A stretch of 64,000 nucleotides of DNA from Xenorhabdus ishibashii (GTDB taxonomy: Bacteria; Pseudomonadota; Gammaproteobacteria; Enterobacterales; Enterobacteriaceae): the NCBI RefSeq assembly GCF_002632755.1, contig NZ_NJAK01000001.1:2108001-2172000 (forward strand). Reading direction: 5' to 3'. The notes beneath the pieces were generated by a model, which was not told where the DNA came from, made no database searches, and saw nothing but the letters and a program-made list of their open reading frames with translations. Made by a program: the position numbers and the translations under genes. Below, piece after piece: positions 47,663 to 56,848 of the stretch (positions are counted from its first letter, which is position 1; the number at the start of each line of letters is the position of its first letter).

Positions 47663-48451
47663 CTATTCCGCCAACCGTGGAATAGCGGGTTTCGCTTGTT
47701 CTGGTCCCATTGTTGAGTAACCACCATCAACGGCATAATCCGCACCAGTTACAAAACTCGCCAAATCTGATAAGAGAAATGCCACGACCTGCGCAATTTC
47801 TTCGGGATCACCGACACGACCAAGCAGATGATAATCTGCGGCAACATCATCGGCTTTCTGGCGCTTCCCCTGAGTTAGTTCATCCATAACCCGTGACCAG
47901 GTCCAACCTGGTGAAACCGAATTAACGCGGATATGGTCAGCAGCATAATCCATTGCCATGCTACGGGTGATTTGCAGTAATGCGGCTTTCGAGGCGGGAT
48001 ATAACCAGCGGCCGGTCTGGGCAATAGAAGAGGAAATGCTGGTGAAGTTAACAATAGCGCCGCCTCCCGCTGCAATGAGATAAGGCCGGACAAATTGGGC
48101 GGTCAGAACAGCACTGACCACATTGGTATTCAAGGCTGTCAGCCATGTTTCACGGCCAGCATCGGCACCATTATCCAGATAAGTGGCTGCAAGGTTGACG
48201 AGGTAATCCAGACGACCATAATAAGCAACAACTTCATGTATTGACTGAGAAAGTTGTTTGTCGTCCGTAATATCGACATGCCAGAAACGGATGGATTCCG
48301 GTTGCAGGCAGGCCGCTTTCTTCCCGCCTGCCTGATCAATATCAAAGATCGCGACCTTAACCCCATATTCACTCAATACCTTGGCAACGGTTGCCCCAAT
48401 TTTGGTAGCCCCACCAGTGACAATAGCGACTTTATTATTTAAGCCCTGCAT
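47663..48451 (-). CDS. Short-chain dehydrogenase/reductase
   Basis: 262 residues. Rossmann motif AIVTGGATKIGATVAKVL at the N-terminus, NLAATY in place of NNAG, catalytic Ser and YPASKAALLQ (YxxxK), and C-terminal SFVTGADYAVDGGYS. First gene of the upper operon, upstream of the StyA-like monooxygenase. In the iif indole operon an SDR of this class oxidises the hydroxylated indoline; a similar role is inferred here. Confidence 0.87.
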   Translation of the reverse strand: MQGLNNKVAIVTGGATKIGATVAKVLSEYGVKVAIFDIDQAGGKKAACLQPESIRFWHVDITDDKQLSQSIHEVVAYYGRLDYLVNLAATYLDNGADAGRETWLTALNTNVVSAVLTAQFVRPYLIAAGGGAIVNFTSISSSIAQTGRWLYPASKAALLQITRSMAMDYAADHIRVNSVSPGWTWSRVMDELTQGKRQKADDVAADYHLLGRVGDPEEIAQVVAFLLSDLASFVTGADYAVDGGYSTMGPEQAKPAIPRLAE

Positions 48452-48640
48452 AAGGATTCCCCTTTTGTCATATGCCCACCAGAGTGATTAATCAATAAAT
48501 CATGAGGGGTATCATTACGTGAAATAGGGAGATGCAAGTAGCCGCTATATGCAGAAAATAGCCATTCAGTGCAGATTTGACATCTTACCCGCCCCAAAAA
48601 TGCGGGTAAGAAAATACGAAAAAGAGATTAAAGTGAGGGA

Positions 48641-49615
48641 TTATTGCAGGGAGAGCAGTTCTTCACGGCTTAGGCCGGTCGTTTCCATAATCAGCTCGAT
48701 ACTGACACCGTTTTTTAACAGGTTACGCGCTATTTCTAATCGCTGACGTTGAGCCTCTTCTCTACCTTGTTGAAGCCCCTGTTGAACCCCCTGTTGAAGG
48801 CCCTGTTGAACCCCCTGTAAAATGCCCTGTTGAACACCTTCTTTCCGGCCTTTTTCCTGTAATCGTTGCGCAATACTCACAATCACCTCCTGATGACTCT
48901 CTGTTTGTTCAATCAGTTGCTGGATTACCTGTTCAAAATGCGGTGAATCCATCGTATTAAACAGGTAATTAAGGATAGTAGCCACATCGTGGTCACTATT
49001 ATAATTGTGTTTCAAAACCTGTGCCAATAGTGTGGTCACGACCTTAAATCCTTCCCGCAAATTTTTATGCTTCATTGCCAGTTCCATCACGGCGATTTTG
49101 CGATGATTCACCAGTTCGTTATCATCAATCACCGTCACATCGACTAGCGGAAACGGATTAAAGTACAGCTCTTCTGCCAATTCTGATAACGAAAAGCATT
49201 GTGTCCAGATTTGCTGGAAAGGATAAGGGCTGCGATCACCGTGGTAAAACAAAACGGGCACAACCAGCGGCAGTTCCTTGTTTCCCTGTTGAAGATGCTG
49301 ATTCATGGCCATAAACGAATAGTGCATCATTCGCCACGCCATCATTTTATCTGGGGTAGACTGATGTTCAACCAGGACATATATATAACCATCCCCCTGT
49401 TGCGTTTTCACCGAATAGAGGACATCCGACATTCTCGAACGCAACTGCCGGTCAATGAATGAAGAATTGGTTAATGTTAATGTACTCAGGTCACACCGTT
49501 GTTTGATTTTTTCCGGCAGATGAATGTCAAAAAAATCTTTGGCGTTTTCAATCTGGGTCATAAACCCCTTGAAAGCCGCGTCATGGGGTATGGTGGTGGT
49601 CTTTTTATTCATCAT
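48641..49615 (-). CDS. Rpn-family recombination-promoting nuclease / putative transposase
   Basis: 324 residues. PHDAAFKGFMTQIENAKDFF and DVLYSVKTQQGDGYIYVLVEHQST with the PD-(D/E)xK metal site are characteristic of Rpn (transposase_31) proteins, which cut DNA and raise recombination. The C-terminal part contains a repeated QQGLQQGVQQG-type stretch at about 270-295, six or seven copies of a GVQQ/GLQQ unit, which varies in length in this family. No partner genes. Ribosome site weak. Confidence 0.85.
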   Translation of the reverse strand: MMNKKTTTIPHDAAFKGFMTQIENAKDFFDIHLPEKIKQRCDLSTLTLTNSSFIDRQLRSRMSDVLYSVKTQQGDGYIYVLVEHQSTPDKMMAWRMMHYSFMAMNQHLQQGNKELPLVVPVLFYHGDRSPYPFQQIWTQCFSLSELAEELYFNPFPLVDVTVIDDNELVNHRKIAVMELAMKHKNLREGFKVVTTLLAQVLKHNYNSDHDVATILNYLFNTMDSPHFEQVIQQLIEQTESHQEVIVSIAQRLQEKGRKEGVQQGILQGVQQGLQQGVQQGLQQGREEAQRQRLEIARNLLKNGVSIELIMETTGLSREELLSLQ

Positions 49616-49692
49616 GTTTAGGTCGATATCTTAATTTTAACAATAACTTATACCGATATTAAACCCATTTCATAACTCGATAATTAATTTTA

Positions 49693-50214
49693 TTATGTAC
49701 TTTTTGGGGCGACATTAACTAACGGAAAAAATAGCATTAACGGCTCATTTTGTAACTCAATAAATCCATGATAGGTATAAAATTCAGCGGCTTTAGCGTC
49801 TTTTGCATCCACTGTCAGTGCATACGAACCTATTGTCAGCTCGTTCGCTACTCTCAGTAGTGCATTACCCAATAGAGCGCCCCCTAACCCCTGCCCCGTA
49901 TATTTTTGATCGACAGCCAGCCTTCCCATTTTTACTACCGGCACCATAGAATAAAGAGGTAATTTTTTCGCTATATTTGGTGGCAATTGATTAAGCAATA
50001 CTGTTCCCGCAGCCAGTGTATAAAATCCTCCGACAGAGTTAGTCGTTGTGTCAATTGCCACATAACATGTGGTAATACGGCGACGTATATCTTGTGTTAC
50101 TTGTTTTTGAAAATATCGATTAATCGGAGCTGACTCACTATTAAATTCTGACCGATTTATACTAATGCTATCGTCTAACTGAGTAATGAAAAATGGCTTA
50201 TCGCTATTACTCAT
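49693..50214 (-). CDS. GNAT acetyltransferase toxin (TacT-like)
   Basis: 173 residues, GCN5-type fold: VVKMGRLAVDQKYTGQGLGGALLGNAL is the acetyl-CoA site, followed by KAAEFYTYHGF. Toxins of this class acetylate the amino group of charged tRNAs and stop translation. Its start overlaps the DUF1778 antitoxin stop by four bases, the typical TacAT arrangement. Confidence 0.88.
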   Translation of the reverse strand: MSNSDKPFFITQLDDSISINRSEFNSESAPINRYFQKQVTQDIRRRITTCYVAIDTTTNSVGGFYTLAAGTVLLNQLPPNIAKKLPLYSMVPVVKMGRLAVDQKYTGQGLGGALLGNALLRVANELTIGSYALTVDAKDAKAAEFYTYHGFIELQNEPLMLFFPLVNVAPKST

Positions 50215-50492
50215 TGTGATTCCTTTAACAACTTTTTATTTCGCTCAAACGCACGATTCATTGCTGCGTTAGGTTCTGGAGGATCAATCAGAGCCTTAGC
50301 GAAATTCTCCTGATTTTCAAGCGACAGTCGAATGATGTTAGATTGTTCAATGGTTCGTGTAGCCGCGTCCTGTATAACGCTGATAACAAAATCAGTCATA
50401 GTGCGTCCCTGAATCTCTGCTGCTCGTTTTAATAATGTACGTAGTTCTGGGCTGATCCTTGCTTCAAATCTAACTGTATTTGTAGTAGCCAT
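50211..50492 (-). CDS. DUF1778/TacA-family antitoxin
   Basis: 93 residues. Ribbon-helix-helix start (TNTVRFEARISPELRTLLKRAAEIQGRTMTDFVISVI) then an acidic/flexible tail (FAKALIDPPEPNAAMNRAFERNKKL) that masks the acetyltransferase. GGAGGT lies eight bases before the ATG at 50492; the longer frame upstream is not used. Expected to repress its own promoter. Confidence 0.9.
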   Translation of the reverse strand: MATTNTVRFEARISPELRTLLKRAAEIQGRTMTDFVISVIQDAATRTIEQSNIIRLSLENQENFAKALIDPPEPNAAMNRAFERNKKLLKESQ

Positions 50493-50904
50493 ATGCTTAC
50501 CTCCTGAACAAAATGTACGGCACATTGCCGTATATATCAATGAAAATATCATGAAATAAGCCATAAAAGAGGCCAATCAAGACTGTGTTGGTAAACCCAA
50601 GGCGACGCTCCGGCGTAGCCTTCTTTATATGTTAGCCGTTTAAAATATAGATAGTTTCGGTAAGAAAATCGGGTAAATGCAATAAATGCAATAAATGTGA
50701 GTCATATTGGTTTATTAATACGTAGGTCATAGTGATGGCTGGTTGACATGACGTTGAAAAAATAAACCTCTTTTCTCAGTTAATATCAAATTGATATCCA
50801 TTGAGATTTTTTTATGATATTGCTTATTTATAGTGCTATTTTGTAATTTTGATTGTCAGTCTCAAACATTTCAGTATTCCTTCACTTAATTACAGGAAAT
50901 GACA
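50493..50904. other. Intergenic region between tacAT and metY with a GC-rich hairpin
   Basis: About 410 bases. A hairpin AAGGCGACGC/GCGTAGCCTT stands at 50599-50622, perhaps a stray repeat or terminator. The rest is AT-rich and holds the divergent promoters of tacA and metY. No recognisable riboswitch or MetJ box could be assigned. Confidence 0.4.
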
Positions 50905-52185
50905 ATGAAATTAGAAACTTTATCCATCCATGCAGGTTATTCACCCGATCCAACAACCAAAGCCGTTGCTGTCCCAATTTACCAGACAACTTCCTACGCT
51001 TTTGATGATTCCCAACATGGTGCTGATCTGTTTGATTTAAAAGTGGAAGGTAATATTTACTCCCGCATCATGAACCCCACCAATGATGTATTGGAAAAAC
51101 GTGTCGCCGCGTTAGAAGGCGGAATTGCGGCGCTGGCGGTCGCTTCGGGCATGGCGGCAATCACTTACGCCATACAAACCATTGCCACGGTCGGGGATAA
51201 TATTGTCTCTGTCGCAAAATTGTATGGCGGAACTTATAACCTGATGGCACACAGTTTCCCAAATATGGGGATTGAAACCCGTTTTGTTGACCATGACAAT
51301 TTCGCTGTCATTGACACCCTAATCGATAAAAGAACCAAAGCCGTCTATTGCGAATCCATCACCAACCCAAGCGGAAATATTATTGATATTCAAGTACTGG
51401 CCGATATTGCCCATCGGCACGGCATTCCGCTTATTGTCGATAATACCGTTGCAACGCCTTATTTATGCCGACCATTTGAGCATGGTGCCGATATTATCAT
51501 CCATTCCCTGACCAAATATATTGGCGGACATGGCACCTCAATTGGTGGGATGATTGTCGATTCAGGCAAATTCCCCTGGACGGCGCATCAGGATCGTTTT
51601 GCCGTTTTAGGCACACCAGATCCTTCATATCACGGTATAACCTATACAGAACATTTTGGTGCTGCTGCCTTTATCGCTCGCTGCCGTGTTGGACCACTGC
51701 GTAGCACAGGTGCAGCATTATCGCCTTTCAATGCCTTCCTGATGTTACAAGGGCTGGAAACATTAGCATTGCGTATGGAACGCCATACTGAAAACGCCCT
51801 GAAAATCGCACAATATCTGGAAAAACATCCTCAGGTATCTTGGGTGAACTATGCGGGATTACCTGCACATCCTGAACATGATTTGGCTATCCGTTATATG
51901 GGGGGCAAGCCAGCGTCTATTCTGTCTTTCGGCATTAAAGGCGGGGAAAATGCAGGTGTACGCTTTATCGATGCCCTGCAATTGATTGTTCGTTTGGTTA
52001 ATATTGGTGATGCCAAATCTCTGGCTTGTCATCCAGCCTCAACAACCCATCGTCAGCTAAATGATGAAGAAATGGTAAAAGCGGGCGTTTCACGTGATTT
52101 AATTCGCTTATCCATCGGTATCGAACATAGTGATGATATTATTGCCGATCTCGCACAAGCGCTGGAGGCAGCAAAGACGCAGTAA
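50905..52185 (+). CDS. metY: O-acetylhomoserine (thiol)-lyase / O-acetylhomoserine aminocarboxypropyltransferase
   Basis: 426 residues of the Cys/Met-metabolism PLP family. It makes homocysteine (or methionine) from O-acetylhomoserine and sulfide or methanethiol. Seen: IYQTTSYAFDD, ASGMAAITYAI, the PLP Asp/Lys region VDNTVATPYLCRPFEHGADI and HSLTKYIGGHGTSIGG with the Schiff-base Lys. AGGAA sits before the ATG at 50905; an ATG two codons earlier is too close. Transcribed alone, with a terminator downstream. Confidence 0.95.
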   Translation: MKLETLSIHAGYSPDPTTKAVAVPIYQTTSYAFDDSQHGADLFDLKVEGNIYSRIMNPTNDVLEKRVAALEGGIAALAVASGMAAITYAIQTIATVGDNIVSVAKLYGGTYNLMAHSFPNMGIETRFVDHDNFAVIDTLIDKRTKAVYCESITNPSGNIIDIQVLADIAHRHGIPLIVDNTVATPYLCRPFEHGADIIIHSLTKYIGGHGTSIGGMIVDSGKFPWTAHQDRFAVLGTPDPSYHGITYTEHFGAAAFIARCRVGPLRSTGAALSPFNAFLMLQGLETLALRMERHTENALKIAQYLEKHPQVSWVNYAGLPAHPEHDLAIRYMGGKPASILSFGIKGGENAGVRFIDALQLIVRLVNIGDAKSLACHPASTTHRQLNDEEMVKAGVSRDLIRLSIGIEHSDDIIADLAQALEAAKTQ

Positions 52186-52359
52186 AATCGTTGCTAAAAG
52201 CGGTGATACCAGAATACTGCAAATGTCTTACTCAGTAATTTTTGAGCCTGTGTTTAAGGGGCGGATCAATTAAAAAATGATTGGCAACAGAGGCATAGAT
52301 GTTTTAGATCCTAAATTACATGGATTGTAAAAGACTTAATCACAGCGCCTAATCTAATA

Positions 52360-52394
52360 AAAACAGGCTCAAGAGTATTGAGCCTGTTTTTTAT
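52360..52394. terminator. Bidirectional terminator between metY and inverse autotransporter
   Basis: AAACAGGCTCAA (52361-52372) pairs with TTGAGCCTGTTT (52378-52389), a 12-bp stem with A and T runs on the two sides. It serves metY and the convergent autotransporter gene. Confidence 0.88.
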
Positions 52395-52416
52395 TACTTA
52401 TCTCATTGATTTGTTT

Positions 52417-55400
52417 CTAATTCCTAAGAAGACAGAGTACACTTCCAACATCTGCTCTACCCGCAGAAGTTATAGAAGTCATTTCAAGTTTATTTATATC
52501 AAACCCAGTAAACCCATCAGTGTTTCGTGCATTGTAATGTAAGTTATTATATACCAGTAGAATGTTTGCATTAGGATTGCCCTTCTCTATCAAGTTCCAA
52601 TCCATGATATTGGAAAACTCTTCAAGTAACGTTGTGCCATATTTTTCATTATGGACATCGTAATTAGGATTTGTGGGGTCTGTATAAGATAATGGCCACA
52701 AATCTGTCACTCTGACTGATGCTAAATCCCACATGCTTTTTTGCGGCTGCCCACCAGCCGACAAATACGTCTCACATTGCGTTGTTTTTGGGGTTGCAGT
52801 TTCTGTATTCATAAAATAACGCAAAGGTTTTATTGTATAAGTGTAGGTACGGATTGCTCCCGTCTGCTTGTTAGTTGCAGTCACCCTGAACTTCGTCGGC
52901 ACCATTTCTAAATTCAGTGAAATATCAAAAGTGAACGGTAATATTCCCTGAGAGTTCTTATGAAGACTATAGCCATTAGATGCTTTTCCTGAGACTACTT
53001 CATATTGTGCTTCTTCAAGGTTAGGATCAATAATAGGCTTAGCTGGATCACTTCGTAGCTCTGCATGTAAGTGGGAGAAGAGGTTATGAGGTCCATTCTC
53101 ATCACTCTTAAAGAATTTATCGACTTTTGGATTAGACCGATTATAAACATAAAGCCCAACAGGCTTCTCCAACGATTTAAAGTTTACGATAGTGTTAGCA
53201 ACTGCTTCCGGTTTTCCATTTCTCGTCACCACTTGCAGCTTGGCCTTGACCTTATCAAGACCAACAGAGCTGGTCAGGGTTGCGGTTAAATATCCCTGAT
53301 CATCCGTGGTCAATTTTTGGTTTCCGAACACCAGCGTACCTTCTTTCAGCAGCTTACTGTGGTCATACTGGCCGTTCTTATCTACATCCCAAATCACCTT
53401 ATCATGACCTAAGGTCAGATGAGGTATGGCATTATTGGTGGCGTCGGTCACTTTAGCCTTATAGAAATAAGCCTGTTTTCCGTCACTATTGAGGTCATCA
53501 GTCGGTGTGACTTCAATCCCATCAATCTTAATGTCACCGATGAAAGACACCGGATTCTCTGCGTATGTCGTCGTTTTACCACCATCAATGGAGGCGCCGA
53601 CTTTCACATCTTGCATAGGCATGGCACTGGTTAAGGTCGCAAACAACCGTCCCTCGGCATCCGTTGTGTCTTGCACGGATGTCCATTTCATGCCATCCGC
53701 CAGTTGCTCAGGATACCATTTAGTCTCCACTTGATAGTTTTGCAGTGGGTTACCCGCTTTATCTTTTACAGTGGCCGTAAAGGTATAACCATTATCTCCT
53801 GCAAGAACAGGTCCATTGACCAACGGCTTGACAGATTTAACGCTAAAGTCAGAAATCAATCCGCTAAAACCAATAGTACCAATCTGTTTTTTGGGCATGC
53901 CGGGCATTTCTAAGAAAACTTTCACATCTTTCAACGGCTGAGAAGTGGTTACCGTTGCCTGCAATTGCCCCTGATCATTGGTTTCGCTCGGTTTATTCCA
54001 ATCCAGAGTCACACTCTTATCTTGTGGCTCAAGAGACCAGATAACATCATCAAACGAAGCATTGCGAATAATATCGCTATCGTTTACACCATGCGCGAGC
54101 GTTGCCAGTAAATTATAACCGTTCTTATCACTATTGGCTGAAGGTGCTAATTTTTCAGCCTTAAATTGTTTGACTGCAAAAGGCTGTACGGTCACATTCA
54201 AAAGTGCGGGCTTGGCAAGCTTACCGTTATTTTCTTCCGCAATTATATTGATCGTATGAGTATTCTGGCCATTGGGAACATATTGAGGCAATACAAGGGC
54301 AATAAGTTCATTACCGTTACCCACAGCGGAAACACTGCCGCCATTTTTCTGAAATGCCTCATCTGACTGCCATATTATGCGTTTAACTCGTGATTTTTCG
54401 TTAGCTACCACCTGTATTGGGGTTGGCCATTTTTGTAAGCCATAACCCACGATAACATTCTCCGGCAGCATCAATTGCAGTTCTTGTGATTTCTTCCTGT
54501 GATCAAGAACAATATGGTTATTTCTTTCCACTAAGTCATAGCGGCTACCTGCCAGGGTACGCATCGAAGCAACACTACTCGGCGAGAACTGATCACCAAT
54601 AGGTATCCCAAACCGATAATTCAGGTTGGCCTGAAACAGGGTTTCACTGTGCCCGCTGCCGCCATATTTGTAATCCACTCCCATTGTTATCAGTGGGATC
54701 GGCGTATAATTCAGGCCAACTCGTCCCAGACTGGGGTTTTTCTGTTTGCTGTCACGATTGAACAGCACAACGTTATCACCAAAGTATTGTTCAAAACCTA
54801 ACATACCCCCCAGATTGGGGTAAGCGGGTAAATAGAATTCGCCATGCAGATCAAAACCGTTAGCAGGGCGCTCTTCCCAATCCTGCTCTTTCAATGATTG
54901 ACGCCAGTCTGTCAGGCGCCAGTAGCTATTCGCAGAAAGTTTGACATAATCTGTCCAGGCTTCTGCTCCTGCCCCAAGACGCTGGTTTTTACCGGTGACA
55001 TCATGGTCATAGAAAGTATTCAACCCATACATCCAGTTGGGTGTGAAATAACGTCCGCCCAGACCAACATTCACGGTATGACGGCTGTCTTTATGACGAT
55101 AACCAAATTGGGAGAAAACCAGCCAGTCGGCTTTATTGTCATAGATCGGCAGCAACAGATCCAAGGAGCCGTTATCCAATTTGCCTTTTCTATCGAGGCC
55201 AAAATTAATTTTGGCAGTACCAAACTGTGATAACCATCGCTGGGTTTCGTTGGATATTGTTCCGTTGATTTTTCCTAACGCGTAGGCTTTCGCCTGCTCG
55301 GTCAGTTGGGAAGGGGAAGACGACAAGACTTGCCCCACCGTCTGAAGATTTTGTGCAATTAAACCAGCCGTTTCACCTCCTCTCTCATTTAAGTTATTTG

Positions 55401-55536
55401 TATTTGCCACTTTCTGCGCTTTTTGTTCCGTGTTTTTTTCACCTATCGCCAATGTATTCATTGAGATAAATGGCAAACACAGAGAGCCTATATAGAAAAA
55501 CCACTTGATAGACTTATTACTATTATATGAGCCCAT
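52417..55536 (-). CDS. Intimin/invasin-like inverse autotransporter adhesin
   Basis: 1039 residues. Signal sequence ends around ISMNTLA, then a periplasmic stretch, a 12-strand inverse-autotransporter barrel (about 85-330: GGRYFTPNWMYGLNTFYDHD, LSANSYWRLTDW), an Ig-like D00-type domain and three Big_1-like repeats. Each of these ends in QATVT/FATLTS/TATLTS. The last ~110 residues begin with a Cys in TQCETYLSAGG and end with a Cys in VLCLLRN, like a terminal lectin-like domain. Start 55536 is chosen because GAGGT precedes it and gives a normal signal peptide. Predicted surface adhesin to host cells or insect tissue. Confidence 0.9.
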   Translation of the reverse strand: MGSYNSNKSIKWFFYIGSLCLPFISMNTLAIGEKNTEQKAQKVANTNNLNERGGETAGLIAQNLQTVGQVLSSSPSQLTEQAKAYALGKINGTISNETQRWLSQFGTAKINFGLDRKGKLDNGSLDLLLPIYDNKADWLVFSQFGYRHKDSRHTVNVGLGGRYFTPNWMYGLNTFYDHDVTGKNQRLGAGAEAWTDYVKLSANSYWRLTDWRQSLKEQDWEERPANGFDLHGEFYLPAYPNLGGMLGFEQYFGDNVVLFNRDSKQKNPSLGRVGLNYTPIPLITMGVDYKYGGSGHSETLFQANLNYRFGIPIGDQFSPSSVASMRTLAGSRYDLVERNNHIVLDHRKKSQELQLMLPENVIVGYGLQKWPTPIQVVANEKSRVKRIIWQSDEAFQKNGGSVSAVGNGNELIALVLPQYVPNGQNTHTINIIAEENNGKLAKPALLNVTVQPFAVKQFKAEKLAPSANSDKNGYNLLATLAHGVNDSDIIRNASFDDVIWSLEPQDKSVTLDWNKPSETNDQGQLQATVTTSQPLKDVKVFLEMPGMPKKQIGTIGFSGLISDFSVKSVKPLVNGPVLAGDNGYTFTATVKDKAGNPLQNYQVETKWYPEQLADGMKWTSVQDTTDAEGRLFATLTSAMPMQDVKVGASIDGGKTTTYAENPVSFIGDIKIDGIEVTPTDDLNSDGKQAYFYKAKVTDATNNAIPHLTLGHDKVIWDVDKNGQYDHSKLLKEGTLVFGNQKLTTDDQGYLTATLTSSVGLDKVKAKLQVVTRNGKPEAVANTIVNFKSLEKPVGLYVYNRSNPKVDKFFKSDENGPHNLFSHLHAELRSDPAKPIIDPNLEEAQYEVVSGKASNGYSLHKNSQGILPFTFDISLNLEMVPTKFRVTATNKQTGAIRTYTYTIKPLRYFMNTETATPKTTQCETYLSAGGQPQKSMWDLASVRVTDLWPLSYTDPTNPNYDVHNEKYGTTLLEEFSNIMDWNLIEKGNPNANILLVYNNLHYNARNTDGFTGFDINKLEMTSITSAGRADVGSVLCLLRN

Positions 55537-55910
55537 ATAAAGTACCTCATGGAATATTTGATGTCCCAACACGAAATAAGAATAAAAATTAATCTTTTTG
55601 TGCACTTAAGATAAGTTAGGTGACTTATTACCAATCTGCTTAATGAAATATTGTTATGAATTGATAAAATATAGTTATTACTTTCTATTTTGGATGGAAA
55701 ATGATGATATGAGGTTCGAATCAGAATAAGAAGTTACGCTGGACACACAATAAAATATGGGTTCTTAATACCGCATTATTGATATTCTATTCAATGTCAA
55801 TTTAAGCGGAATCAGTAGTGCGATTAAAGGATGGAATAAATTTGTAAGTTATGCGGGTAATTTTAGATTTGCAGGGGTACTATGTACTCTCTCGTAAAGG
55901 AGGTTTGCCG
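55537..55910. other. Intergenic region between autotransporter and higB-like pseudogene
   Basis: About 370 AT-rich bases holding the divergent promoters. No gene or clear structured element was seen. Confidence 0.4.
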
Positions 55911-56242
55911 GTGAGTCATGCTATAGAATTTATCGAAACAAGTATGTTTACCCGACAGATACAGGAAATTGCTACTGATGATGAACTTAAAGAACTGCAA
56001 CGAGAGCTTATCGAGTTACCAGAGAAAGGTGATCTAATACGTGGTACTGGGGGTTACGTAAACTCAGAATGGCTATAGGCTCACAGGGAAAAAGCGGTAG
56101 TGCCAGAGTTATCTATCTTCTAGCAACTGAAGATATTATCTATCTAGTAATGGCTTATCCGAAAAGTAAGAAAGATAGCTTAACGGATGCCGAAAAAGCA
56201 GAACTGAAAAAACTAACAAAATTACTAAAAGATGAGGTGTAA
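55911..56242 (+). pseudogene. HigB-like RelE-family toxin, frameshifted
   Basis: GTG start at 55911 after AAAGGAGG. The frame reads SHAIEFIETSMFTRQIQEIA, then RELIELPEKGDLIRGTGG. There it stops early because one base is missing near 56048. In the next frame it continues LRKLRMAIGSQGKSGSARVIYLL, then TEDIIYLVMAYPKSKKDSLT and on to the antitoxin. The joined protein would be 110 residues, the size of HigB2-type mRNA interferases. Toxin therefore probably inactive while the antitoxin is intact. Confidence 0.85.
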
Positions 56243-56243
56243 C

Positions 56244-56552
56244 ATGAATTTTTTTGACGAGTTGAAAACATCCCTTGAAGAAGCAGTTGAAATTAAAAAA
56301 GGTAATAAAGCCGCAGAGCGTGTGACTCGATACGAAATTGCCGATGTTAAAGCGATCCGTGCTCAACTGAATATTTCACAGGCAGAGATGGCAAAAGCTT
56401 TAGGTACTAGCATTGATACCATTAAGAGTTGGGAACAGAAGCGCCGAAATCCGACAGGGCTTGCGGCAAAGGTGTTAGCTATCATCCAAGAAAACCCTAA
56501 TTTCTATAAGGCTTTGACTACCATTGAGTTGCCGATATGTCACAAGTACTAA
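56244..56552 (+). CDS. HigA-like helix-turn-helix antitoxin
   Basis: 102 residues. FFDELKTSLEEAVEIKKGNKAAERV is the toxin-binding N-terminus, followed by an XRE helix-turn-helix (VKAIRAQLNISQAEMAKALGTSIDTIKSWEQKRRNP). ATG two bases after the toxin stop, the toxin-first order of higBA. Intact although the partner is broken. Confidence 0.88.
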   Translation: MNFFDELKTSLEEAVEIKKGNKAAERVTRYEIADVKAIRAQLNISQAEMAKALGTSIDTIKSWEQKRRNPTGLAAKVLAIIQENPNFYKALTTIELPICHKY

Positions 56553-56663
56553 ATAGGAATCCAAAGGAACTCCCGATTTAGTACTAAAATAATGGCGGTA
56601 AACTGATGCCTACTACACTATCCCTTTTATGGCCTATTTGATGACAAGCCCCAAAAATGCAGC

Positions 56664-56732
56664 CGCTTAAACCAAGCAATCGCAGAAGTAGAAAGTGGTA
56701 AAACCGTTGAAGAGGGCTTGTTGGAAGAATGA
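56664..56732 (+). pseudogene. Antitoxin C-terminal scrap (RelB/ParD-like tail)
   Basis: The frame ending at 56732 reads RLNQAIAEVESGKTVEEGLLEE before its stop, resembling the acidic tail of small antitoxins. Nothing upstream gives a start or DNA-binding part. A mere remnant. Confidence 0.4.
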
Positions 56733-56847
56733 TTCTTGAGCCCAAAACTCGTTCAAATTCACGGGTACTATTTGTCACAAGAACCTCACCTGATGAGCGG
56801 GCATGACCTGCAATCATACTGTTATAGGGACAAATAGATTGTGCAGT
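56730..56847 (-). pseudogene. VapC (PIN-domain toxin) C-terminal scrap
   Basis: On the minus strand the frame includes CPYNSMIAGHARSSGEVLVT then NSTREFERVLGSR, which is the last third of a VapC PIN ribonuclease (MIAGHAR, LVTNxTREFERV). No N-terminus or catalytic first Asp remains. It overlaps the antitoxin scrap on the other strand and abuts the end of the adenylate-forming gene. Confidence 0.7.
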
Positions 56848-56848
56848 T

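Noticed and set aside
30058..48451. A biosynthetic rather than catabolic role for the aromatic island (for example an indole pigment or xenocyloin-type product)
   Set aside because: Presence of ring-cleavage dioxygenase, FAH hydrolase and maleate isomerase indicates degradation; no NRPS, PKS or terminal tailoring enzymes are present.
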